In this document: positions 41,182 to 47,778 of the stretch, piece after piece
Position numbering within the stretch: position 1 is the stretch's first letter
Layout of the letters: each line of letters starts with the position of its first letter
NCBI RefSeq assembly: GCF_003287735.1
Contig: NZ_NSCM01000039.1
Span: 1-47,778 of the forward strand
Origin: Photorhabdus bodei
GTDB taxonomy: Bacteria; Pseudomonadota; Gammaproteobacteria; Enterobacterales; Enterobacteriaceae
DNA: 47,778 bases
Direction of reading: 5' to 3'
Notes under the pieces: model-generated
The model's input: the letters and a program-made list of their open reading frames with translations, nothing else
What the model was told of the DNA's origin: nothing
The model's database searches: none
Position numbers and translations under genes: made by a program

Positions 41182-41681
41182 CAGGCAATCCTCACAATGT
41201 AATTAAATGCCACATTTCGTGGACGTGTTTCTATTCCTGTTGAAGCAGCAATCGCATTATCCATATAACCGAAACCACCCGCTCCCATTCCTATAGCGAT
41301 GCCTAGTCCGCGAGGATCAATGCCGTAGTTAACGTTTTGGTAGACACTATTGAGAATATAGCTTGGTGTACCCACCTTCTCGGTTCCACCATTTGAGTTG
41401 GACCACATCCGTCCAATCCTGTGACTATGTGGAGCAATATCTGCCAATTGAAAGGATAGGAGATATCGACCGATATCCACCCCACGTCCATCATCCCAGC
41501 CCCGGATAAATTCACCACGTAAATCAGGTAATCTACCACTGGGATAAGCTTCCGCTAATTTTGGATATAAAGACTTATCAAAGATTGCCCCATTACATTT
41601 CACCCACCCATTTGGTGGTATGTCAATCGGCCAGGGAAGAGGTATTCCCACAGGAATCACTTCGAGTACAGGCGTGCTCAT
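41181..41681 (-). CDS. Short collar-domain tail fibre protein
   Basis: A 166-residue phage tail collar-domain protein (IPVGIPLPWPIDIPPNGWVKCNG; LPDLRGEFIRGWDDGRGVD; RPRNVAFNYIVRIA). It duplicates the C-terminal ~140 residues of the adjacent H-like gene and has no shaft or baseplate-binding part. It may be a detached alternative receptor-binding tip or a recombination reservoir. Start and stop overlap its neighbours by 1 nt. Confidence 0.85.
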   Translation of the reverse strand: MSTPVLEVIPVGIPLPWPIDIPPNGWVKCNGAIFDKSLYPKLAEAYPSGRLPDLRGEFIRGWDDGRGVDIGRYLLSFQLADIAPHSHRIGRMWSNSNGGTEKVGTPSYILNSVYQNVNYGIDPRGLGIAIGMGAGGFGYMDNAIAASTGIETRPRNVAFNYIVRIA

Positions 41682-42808
41682 TATGCTGCCCTTATAATAT
41701 AGTTAAACGCTACGTTACGTGGCCTTGATACCCCTATATGAGCTGCCTTGGGAGTCCAAGTCGTTATTAAATATTCAGAAGCTCTAGCTCTTAATTGAAT
41801 ATCTTTACTTTGGGGAGTATCCCATTGTAATTTTGTACGCTCATTAATTGAGAAGTTAACAACATTATCAATAGTTTGATCAACTTGCTGTACTAAATAA
41901 GACCCTTCTTGCCATACCAATAATGTACGATCCGGATCAACGCCACGTTTGTCATCCCAACCGCGAATAAATTCACCGCGCAAATCGGGCAAATTACCAC
42001 CAGGGTAAGCCTTGGCTAATTCCGGAAATTTCGACTTATCAAAGGCCGCACCATTGCATTGTAACCACCCATCCGGCGGTGTAGCCGTCGGCCAAGGAAG
42101 TGGTACACCTATCGGGATCAGCTTTTCCAATAAACCAAGGTTTTTTACAAAAGCATTTTTATCTGGGATATCCGCGCCATTTTGGTTTTTTGCCAATTTA
42201 CTATTAGCATTATCATTAGCTGCTTTTACCGCTTTGGGTGTTGCTGCTGTAGTTTCATCATTACTGTTAATGGCACTATTAAGTTTTGTAAAACCTTTTT
42301 CTGTCAACGTGGCGTCTGGGTGATTACGGCTTTTTTCATGTTTTTGAATAGAGCTATCTACATAATCACGAGTTGCTAAAACTACAGAGGGATCGATTTT
42401 CAGCGTTACCGAATCCGTATTGCTAACAATCAAGATCATTCTGATAGTTTGTGTTCTACCCGAACCTTCCTGTAATTGTGGTTTATAGGTTTCCGGACAG
42501 TTTGCTACTGCAATCAAGTTACCTTCACTGTCAAACAGACCAATTTCACGCATCCACCAACCACCCTCACTTTCAGGGATAATTTGTTCGGCAATAATTT
42601 GGTTGGTGTTTACCGGGTCGACGCCTAATGTATTAATTGCAGCACGACGCTTTTCATTAACTAATTTTGTCTGATTGACGTCAGGATCTGGTAATTTACC
42701 GCCACCGTCACCAACAGCCATGTGAGTAATATCGACTTTTGTCCCCAAAGCAGCAGCGTTCGCCAGTTTCGCCGCTCCCAGGTTGGTTAAAATTGCAAAG
42801 TATTTCAT
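41681..42808 (-). CDS. Tail fibre protein (H-like, collar domain)
   Basis: A 375-residue fibre. Residues 1-~165 match the P2 gpH-type N-terminal baseplate-attachment domain (MKYFAILTNLGAAKLANAAA, THMAVGDGGG). A short coiled shaft follows (about 165-230), then a collar/tip domain (LIPIGVPLPWPTATPPDGWL...RPRNVAFNYIIRAA). It is much shorter than P2 gpH (669), so this fibre is compact. Overlaps I by 4 nt. Confidence 0.92.
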   Translation of the reverse strand: MKYFAILTNLGAAKLANAAALGTKVDITHMAVGDGGGKLPDPDVNQTKLVNEKRRAAINTLGVDPVNTNQIIAEQIIPESEGGWWMREIGLFDSEGNLIAVANCPETYKPQLQEGSGRTQTIRMILIVSNTDSVTLKIDPSVVLATRDYVDSSIQKHEKSRNHPDATLTEKGFTKLNSAINSNDETTAATPKAVKAANDNANSKLAKNQNGADIPDKNAFVKNLGLLEKLIPIGVPLPWPTATPPDGWLQCNGAAFDKSKFPELAKAYPGGNLPDLRGEFIRGWDDKRGVDPDRTLLVWQEGSYLVQQVDQTIDNVVNFSINERTKLQWDTPQSKDIQLRARASEYLITTWTPKAAHIGVSRPRNVAFNYIIRAA

Positions 42809-43419
42809 GGTGAAACCCTCAATGTATCTGTCTCGATCATATGAATTGCTGCCCCTAAAGGAGCATTGTCGCTAGTTGTGATGACGTCAGGGATATATTG
42901 GTAAACAGTGAGGTCATCTCCACTATAACTCGTTGCAGCACAATAAAATTCGCCCTTAACATCCAGGTTGATTGACAAACCTATCAAATGACGACTTACA
43001 GGCTTGGCATCAGAAATTAGCCGTTCCAGCTCTAAAAAAGTTTCTTCGGTGATCCCGTTTTCCTGTACCCCTATCGCCAACCGGAATGTGCCCGGTGTTT
43101 CGTTGTTCAGCCACCATTCCTTTATTTGAATGAGATAACCAAGCGGTTCTACCACGCGACGGACGGCACCAATGGTTCCCTTATGTTTGTGCAGAAACAG
43201 CGAGTTTTTTATCACGTCTCGTTTAGTGCTTACCGACCAGTTTTCGTCCCAACGATCAACCGACCACGCCCACGCCAGATAGGGTAATAACTCTTCAGGG
43301 CAAGTATCAGGATTCCAGAGTTGGCGAAGCGGTACTGGAATATTTTGCAATTGTGAACATGCCTTAGCAGCAGCCAACTCCAAAACCGTAGAACCTGTTG
43401 GTAACAGGCGGTCATTCAT
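42805..43419 (-). CDS. Baseplate wedge protein I
   Basis: A 204-residue P2 gpI-like protein (MNDRLLPTGSTVLELAAAKA; LWNPDTCPEELLPYLAWAWSVDRWDENW in part: CPEELLPYLAWAWSVDRW). Baseplate periphery protein linking J to the fibre H. It overlaps J by 8 nt and H by 4 nt. Confidence 0.94.
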   Translation of the reverse strand: MNDRLLPTGSTVLELAAAKACSQLQNIPVPLRQLWNPDTCPEELLPYLAWAWSVDRWDENWSVSTKRDVIKNSLFLHKHKGTIGAVRRVVEPLGYLIQIKEWWLNNETPGTFRLAIGVQENGITEETFLELERLISDAKPVSRHLIGLSINLDVKGEFYCAATSYSGDDLTVYQYIPDVITTSDNAPLGAAIHMIETDTLRVSP

Positions 43420-44410
43420 CAGAACCTCCCACTATCAAACCTGGATTTGGTTTGGAACAATCAGCAGTTTGTGTTTTACCTATTTCCAGTTTTGCACCAG
43501 TACAATAAGGAGCTTGATCTTTACACAGAATTATGTCCTTCGTCGGGGCTCTCAGTTCTACCTGTTGTACTCCTGCGACATGCAGGGCAGCATAAATGGC
43601 AGATAACCGAATATCTCTCCCCAATTTATGTTGATCTAGCACGTACTTATCCATATTTTGTTGAGCCAATTTACGGATAGGTTCAGATTCAGGTGTCGGA
43701 TAGAGATAAAGCACAGCATCAATTTGATATTCCACTATGTTGGCTGACTGTACTTTTACCCGATCAGCAACCGGTCTGACGTTTTCGTCATTAAGTGCCG
43801 CAATCACTTTATCCAGTAACTCTTGTGAAGCTACACCGCTATGCTCTTTATCCTCTTCGTCTTCTTTATCTTTTTCCCATTTCCATTTCCGCGACAAAAC
43901 AGTCACCGTCACATTGGCTGGTGATGGGCTGACGACGGAAACATCTGCAACAGTTTGATATTCGCCTTTGTATTCATTTCTATTAGCATGAATACTTTCA
44001 TTAACTTTAAGGGCATGATATTCATACGCACCTATCGGCCCTGCAACACTTAGCCCTTCGAAGGCTCTTTGGATACGATCACGGAAGGTACTATCAGGCT
44101 CCATAACTGCCCGAGTAACGTTATAGTTCGCTCCTAACTGGTCTAAATCGCTATTGGTTGCATAGGCCAACATTACTGCACGAGCAGCTTCATTAACCCG
44201 CTGGCGCAATATCAATTCCCGGTAAGCATTTTCCTCAAGTAACTTAACCAGAGGTTCGGATTCTAATTCCAATGTTCGAGTAATAGCATCCTGTTGTTCT
44301 TTAGGATAAAGAGATATTAATTTGGCTTTACGTTCAGCCAACAGGATTTCATAATCCAGTGGCTCGACTACATCAGGTGGCGGCAACTGGCTTAGATCAA
44401 TGGTCGGCAT
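43412..44410 (-). CDS. Baseplate assembly protein J
   Basis: A 332-residue P2 gpJ-like baseplate wedge protein (P2 302): PTIDLSQLPPPDVVEPLDYE at the N-terminus, LAYATNSDLDQLGANYNVTR, then VSPSPANVTVTVLSR. An Asp/Glu/Lys-rich insertion (KWKWEKDKEDEEDKEHSG, about 191-208) and a Cys-containing C-terminal tail make it ~30 residues longer than P2. Starts 4 nt after W. Confidence 0.93.
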   Translation of the reverse strand: MPTIDLSQLPPPDVVEPLDYEILLAERKAKLISLYPKEQQDAITRTLELESEPLVKLLEENAYRELILRQRVNEAARAVMLAYATNSDLDQLGANYNVTRAVMEPDSTFRDRIQRAFEGLSVAGPIGAYEYHALKVNESIHANRNEYKGEYQTVADVSVVSPSPANVTVTVLSRKWKWEKDKEDEEDKEHSGVASQELLDKVIAALNDENVRPVADRVKVQSANIVEYQIDAVLYLYPTPESEPIRKLAQQNMDKYVLDQHKLGRDIRLSAIYAALHVAGVQQVELRAPTKDIILCKDQAPYCTGAKLEIGKTQTADCSKPNPGLIVGGSDE

Positions 44411-44414
44411 TGTT

Positions 44415-44756
44415 TTACCTCACAGGGATAGATAAAGAAAACCCCCCAGGGGACAGCTGATAATGACCAGATATATCTACTGTCATTTTGCTGTCTTGTT
44501 GGGTATTTATGGTGATAGCTGTCAGATTAATTCGCGGTTCCCAACGGCTAATAGCTGTATAGGTGGCTGCCATAATTTGCAGGCGTAGAGCCGCGTTCTG
44601 TGGCCAGTCAATTAATTCAGGTAGCAGAGAACCATAAGTACGACGAGCCAAACGACTACCGATGGGGGTTAGTAAGATGTCGCTGACAGACTGGCGTACA
44701 TGATCCAGATCCGTCAGGCTATGACCGGTTTGTCGATTCATTCCAAGGTACATCAT
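44415..44756 (-). CDS. Baseplate assembly protein W
   Basis: A 113-residue gpW (gp25-like) protein (P2 115): MYLGMNRQTGHSLTDLDHVR, ILLTPIGSRLARRTYGSLLP and INTQQDSKMTVDISG. It joins the sheath to the baseplate. It overlaps V by one base. Confidence 0.95.
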   Translation of the reverse strand: MMYLGMNRQTGHSLTDLDHVRQSVSDILLTPIGSRLARRTYGSLLPELIDWPQNAALRLQIMAATYTAISRWEPRINLTAITINTQQDSKMTVDISGHYQLSPGGFSLSIPVR

Positions 44757-45499
44757 TATACTGGGCCTCCTGTTGTCGCACCGCCTGCCATAACGCCGGT
44801 ATGTTGGTGAGAATGTAAGGTCACGCCGTTAGAACTGAGTTTTCCGCCTGTATTTTCAACATTACCTTCCAGTTTCGTGTTTCCTTTCAACGTCAGTTCT
44901 GATGCCTTCAATTCGATTTTTTCTTCTGCTTCACACTTGACTTCATGTGATTTCATTTTGAGTTCTTTTGTTGCGTCTAGCCCAATTTCGTTGAGTGCTT
45001 TCAATTCAATTTTGTTTTTTGCATCCAGTTTAATCTCGTTATATGACTCCAGTTTTATTTCGTTGTATGCTTTTAGTTTTATATTTGTCGCTTCAAGATC
45101 TATGGAATATAAAGCCTGTACCTTAGCAGTCTTTATACCAGTTGCCTTTAATGCACCAGATAACGGTTCATACTCCATTACTGCTCCATCAGGAAAAGCT
45201 ATATGGACAGCTTCGGAAGAAGCTGATGGCGCTGGAAATTGATCAGAATATACAGCCGGTAATACAAAGGAGGTGGTCAATTCTCCACCAACGGATAGTA
45301 ATAAAACCTGTTCACTAACACTGGGAGACCACCAAGTACGGGAATGACCTGCTCGCATTGTCAACCAAGGTCGCCAATCGGTTTCAAGATTACCTGTCGC
45401 GACTCGGCACATACCTCGGGCATGATCTACCTCGGTAACAACACCAGTTCTGATCAGGTTACGCAATAAGCGCAAGAGTTCTGTTAGTTGTGTATCCAT
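44756..45499 (-). CDS. Baseplate spike protein V
   Basis: A 247-residue gpV-like spike (P2 211). It has an N-terminal OB fold (TGVVTEVDHARGMCRVATGN) and a long repetitive region of ~8-residue units with N/D-E-I-K-L steps (NEIKLESYNEIKLDAKNKIE in part, about 145-205). The end GVTLHSHQHTGVMAGG has an HxH motif like the iron-binding tip of P2 and related spikes. The repeat region implies an extended beta-helix needle. First gene of the V-W-J-I-H operon, with an Ogr box ~92 nt upstream. Confidence 0.94.
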   Translation of the reverse strand: MDTQLTELLRLLRNLIRTGVVTEVDHARGMCRVATGNLETDWRPWLTMRAGHSRTWWSPSVSEQVLLLSVGGELTTSFVLPAVYSDQFPAPSASSEAVHIAFPDGAVMEYEPLSGALKATGIKTAKVQALYSIDLEATNIKLKAYNEIKLESYNEIKLDAKNKIELKALNEIGLDATKELKMKSHEVKCEAEEKIELKASELTLKGNTKLEGNVENTGGKLSSNGVTLHSHQHTGVMAGGATTGGPV

Positions 45500-45582
45500 G
45501 TTTGGAAAAATGCCATTTGGTGGTTATGGGTTTATGTATGAAAGAATGCCAGCAATGGCAGTTGCCGACATCAAAGAGGAAT

Positions 45583-45600
45583 TGTAAGAAAGACAAAACA
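45583..45600 (-). promoter_or_regulatory. Putative Ogr box for the V operon
   Basis: TGT(45583-45585)-N12-ACA(45598-45600), dyad 92 nt before V. With the dyad at -55 the leader is ~38 nt. Confidence 0.65.
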
Positions 45601-45636
45601 AGTTTTTTGAAAAGGGAAAATATAACAACATAAATT

Positions 45637-45670
45637 AAAAAGCCCTTCCCGTAATCGAGAAAGGCTTTTA
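45637..45670 (-). terminator. Terminator upstream of V (after X)
   Basis: Stem AAAAGCC/GGCTTTT with a long loop and TTTT on the minus strand. The region 45671-45871 between this and X holds no recognisable gene; in P2 this interval would contain lysis genes, R and S. Confidence 0.7.
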
Positions 45671-45871
45671 TGTAATCTATGTTACTAGGTAATTCTTTTG
45701 TTAAAGTTTGACTCTAATAGTTAAAAAAATTCAAATTTGCGCTGCTTGATTATATATTAAGTATAATGTTCCAGTTCAACTGTTTATTTATCTAGCCAGA
45801 ATAGATAAGTTTAATTTCCTGATATAGAGTGATAATTCTATTTAAAAACCGCCAATTTAGGATGGATATCT

Positions 45872-46075
45872 TTAATCCCATAGTTGCAAAATAGGTTTCG
45901 TTGTAGTTGTCATAATTTCCGGCATCTCAACTTCTGTACCATGTGGCAGAATTACACCATATTCTGCCAAGCCTGGGTTAACTAATAGTACCTGTTCTGT
46001 CATACCTTGAGTCCGACCATAATGACGCCAGCATAAAGCATCAACAGTATCATTCTGCTGTGCAATTATTTTCAT
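45872..46075 (-). CDS. Phage tail protein X
   Basis: A 67-residue LysM-like gpX (P2 67): MKIIAQQNDTVDALCWRHYG, LVNPGLAEYGVILPHGTEVE. It may be involved in tail completion. The start at 46075 gives exactly the P2 length; a longer frame to 46102 adds 9 unsupported residues. An Ogr box lies upstream. In P2, X begins an essential block with lysis genes, none of which follow here. Confidence 0.93.
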   Translation of the reverse strand: MKIIAQQNDTVDALCWRHYGRTQGMTEQVLLVNPGLAEYGVILPHGTEVEMPEIMTTTTKPILQLWD

Positions 46076-46163
46076 TAGGTATACCCTCTCTAATTTAGTC
46101 AATATTGTTAATTTAAAGTGTTATGGTGCGCTGAATAGTGGGAGAGAAACAATGAAACAATAT

Positions 46164-46181
46164 TGTTAAGGAAACAGTACA
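46164..46181 (-). promoter_or_regulatory. Putative Ogr box for X
   Basis: TGT(46164-46166)-N12-ACA(46179-46181), dyad ~97 nt before X. The predicted start with the dyad at -55 gives a ~42-nt leader. Confidence 0.6.
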
Positions 46182-46357
46182 AATGAGAAGCAAGAAGCCA
46201 CTTTTCAGTGGCTAATTTAATAATTAATCATATCTTCCAAAATTTGCTGAATTCATAGGCAAAGTCTATTTCTCAGCTCATTTTCCAATGCAATCATTAT
46301 CAACTTAGAAACTTTAGATTATTTATCATACAGAATTCCCACATTTATCTGCCGCAT

Positions 46358-46522
46358 TTATTCTTCAAGCGTTTCGTGATGGTTAATAAGTTGTTTTGCA
46401 AGTGGTGTCGACAACTCAGCAATCCAAACTAAAGCAAGTTCTTTATCTTCAGCATGATTACATTCACAGCTTGTTGCCATTCTGGCGATAAAATTAATAC
46501 GTTGCGCTATTACTGATTCCAT
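46358..46522 (-). CDS. Small phage-associated protein of unknown function
   Basis: 54 residues from ATG 46522 (MESVIAQRINFIARMATSCE...LINHHETLEE); a 20-residue upstream extension of the frame looks non-coding. It has two close Cys residues (CEC), is predicted mostly helical and has no membrane segment. It is transcribed away from the repressor gene, as early lytic genes are in P2/186-type phages, so a regulatory or early role is possible. I do not recognise the family. Confidence 0.55.
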   Translation of the reverse strand: MESVIAQRINFIARMATSCECNHAEDKELALVWIAELSTPLAKQLINHHETLEE

Positions 46523-46649
46523 AAGAAAGTCCACTGACAAACTTACCTCCGTATAACATAACTGTATATAAGAACAGTACACTTTGATTAGAAAAATTTA
46601 AAGTGGTTTTTCATCTTTTTTGAGAACTATATTTGATAGTGTTAATATA

Positions 46650-46678
46650 TTAATTATTGTTTTTATTGAAATAATTAA
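46650..46678. promoter_or_regulatory. Inverted repeat in the repressor-divergent region
   Basis: TTAATTATT and AATAATTAA separated by 11 nt, in the 46523-46945 region between the small early gene and the repressor. It could be an operator for the CI-like protein, but A/T richness makes chance likely. Nothing else in this gap is supported. Confidence 0.3.
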
Positions 46679-46945
46679 TGGTTAAAAAGGTTTCTTTCCG
46701 ATCACAATCCATTGTAATTAATAAGTTTTTCTTATTTTATCGATTGGAAGATTTTTTCTCTTTATTTAGATGACATAGTTTCACAAAGTATATAGATTGA
46801 AATTTATATGCCCATGATGCAATATCCCCTATCGGATCTAACAAATTTATTTGGTATCACTATAGCTCTTAATCAGAGGGCTTTGTGAAGACGGCAAACT
46901 CACCAAACTGTACTTTCAATGAAAAAAAACATAACTGAGATAAAA

Positions 46946-47533
46946 ATGGGTGCAGATAGTGGAGGAAAGCAAGCTATCGAACGCCTTATTAGTGCATATG
47001 GGTTTAAATCACGTCAAGCATTGAGCGACCATTTAGGGGTGTCTAAAAGCACAATGGCAAACCGTTATCTAAGGGACAGCTTTCCAGCCGATTGGGTTAT
47101 TCAATGCAACCTTGAAACCAATGCTTCATTGTTATGGCTAAGCACAGGACAAGGAGAAATGTTCCCTGATGGAGAAAAGAAAAAGGAATCTTTAAAAAAC
47201 ATTATTACCCCGAAAATACAACGCGTTAAATTGATTGGTGGAAAGCTGAGCGATGACGATCCAGTGATTTTAGATAATCAACTGATTGCCAGAGAAATAA
47301 AAAAACCTCTTATTGTCGATAACAATAAAACCTGGTATTTGCTAGATACAGAAGAACCTGATGTTCAAGATGGTTTATGGTTAATTGATATTGAAGGCAT
47401 GCACAGCATTAAAAAAATTACAAAAATCCCAGTCAGTAAGATCCGAGTTTGTGATAACGACGTAACTTTTGACTGTGCAATTAATGAAATCAACTTTATT
47501 GGTCGCGTTTACCTGGTGATTTCCAGGTACTGA
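46946..47533 (+). CDS. CI-type prophage repressor
   Basis: 195 residues from ATG 46946 (MGADSGGKQAIERLISAYGF), preceded by TGAGAT; an ATG at 46919 would add 9 residues without a ribosome site. The N-terminal helix-turn-helix (SRQALSDHLGVSKSTMANRY, about 22-41) and the C-terminal oligomerisation part (GLWLIDIEGMHSIKKI, INFIGRVYLV) match Phage_CI_repr/186-type CI proteins (186 CI 192). It is expected to maintain the prophage and control the divergent early promoter. No cleavage site for RecA-mediated autocleavage is obvious, as in 186. Confidence 0.85.
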   Translation: MGADSGGKQAIERLISAYGFKSRQALSDHLGVSKSTMANRYLRDSFPADWVIQCNLETNASLLWLSTGQGEMFPDGEKKKESLKNIITPKIQRVKLIGGKLSDDDPVILDNQLIAREIKKPLIVDNNKTWYLLDTEEPDVQDGLWLIDIEGMHSIKKITKIPVSKIRVCDNDVTFDCAINEINFIGRVYLVISRY

Positions 47534-47654
47534 CACACTTTTCAATTGTAAATAAATTAATTTACTTAGATGTGTAAATCCTATGCTGATGGCAATTCGT
47601 TACCCAAAAACGTCCAGATGCAGTGGATTTCATACACAATAGATTCTTTTGCTA

Positions 47655-47778
47655 GGGACTGTTGACGTTTCGTGTACATAACTTATACAGCCCACATGGG
47701 TAACCACATCATCATAAAAGCCATGGCAACCATACTGGCATAATTTCGCTCAAGTTTGTCGTATCTTGTTGCTATTGC
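47655..47778. mobile_element. Insertion sequence end (IS5/IS427-like), truncated by window
   Basis: From GGGACTGTTGACGTTTC at 47655 the sequence reads as an IS terminus followed by the 3' end of a transposase gene on the minus strand. CTA lies just outside and could be a short target duplication. The other end is beyond the window. Confidence 0.75.
47683..47778 (-). CDS. IS5/IS427-type transposase, C-terminal part
   Basis: The minus strand encodes ATRYDKLERNYASMVAMAF...WLPMWAV-stop. RYDKLERNYASMV is the typical C-terminal end of short DDE transposases of the IS5 superfamily (IS427 group). It contains the last-helix basic residues after the catalytic Glu. The gene is incomplete here only because the window ends. 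Confidence 0.8.
   Translation of the reverse strand, partial: AIATRYDKLERNYASMVAMAFMMMWLPMWAV

Overview
The window looks like the replication-gene region of a Photorhabdus-type gammaproteobacterium (Morganellaceae). The evidence is the order rpmH-rnpA-yidD-yidC-mnmE facing dnaA-dnaN-recF-gyrB, protein lengths nearly identical to enterobacterial ones, AT-rich spacers, seven full ERIC repeats of 127 bp, and a P2-type phage tail module. The genus call is an inference; no database was searched.

Layout. (1) 1-6100, minus strand: four tandem paralogous class I O-methyltransferases (OMT-1 to OMT-4). OMT-1 is frameshifted. Each gene has its own 40-bp promoter module, a long leader carrying an ERIC element, and (OMT-2 to -4) a hairpin terminator. 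In Photorhabdus, orphan O-methyltransferases near the sel genes have, as I recall, been linked to anthraquinone methylation. (2) 6569-10804, plus: fdhE-selA-selB, for formate dehydrogenase maturation and selenocysteine insertion. (3) 10924-12573, plus: membrane-anchored LtaS/sulfatase-like protein. (4) 12648-14260, minus: hipBA toxin-antitoxin pair with three operators at an exact 28-bp period. (5) 14389-19115: a 4.7-kb island bounded by 19-bp direct repeats, one of which is the 3' end of mnmE. Both copies encode the same last MnmE residues. This is the integration site used by SGI1-type elements. The island carries a three-gene plus-strand cassette (80-aa protein, PHP/SMC-like ATPase, AlbA_2/Schlafen-type ATP-binding protein) behind a perfect 24-bp palindrome, and no integrase. 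It is my best candidate for an undescribed, probably defensive, system. (6) 19098-22962, minus: mnmE, yidC, yidD, rnpA, rpmH. (7) 23653-29693, plus: dnaA, dnaN, recF, gyrB, preceded by DnaA boxes and nine GATC sites. (8) 29834-32311: orphan hcp, a probable membrane-protein gene split by an ERIC, and asd. (9) 32516-46522, minus: ogr, D, U, T, E', E, FII, FI, then fibre genes, I, J, W, V and X of a P2-like tail. No capsid, lysis, R or S genes are visible, so it resembles a defective prophage or an R-type tailocin. Three TGT-N12-ACA boxes match Ogr-dependent late promoters for X, V and FI. Opposite-strand tail-fibre pieces lie between FI and the fibre operon, one ending inside an ERIC. (10) 46946-47533, plus: CI-type repressor. 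(11) 47655-47778: the end of an IS with a truncated transposase gene.

The prophage genes form a regulatory unit: the CI-like protein probably controls the element, Ogr activates the tail operons, and a conserved -1 frameshift makes the gpE+E' protein. ERIC elements recur across the window as 5'-leader insertions, gene interrupters and sources of new C-termini.
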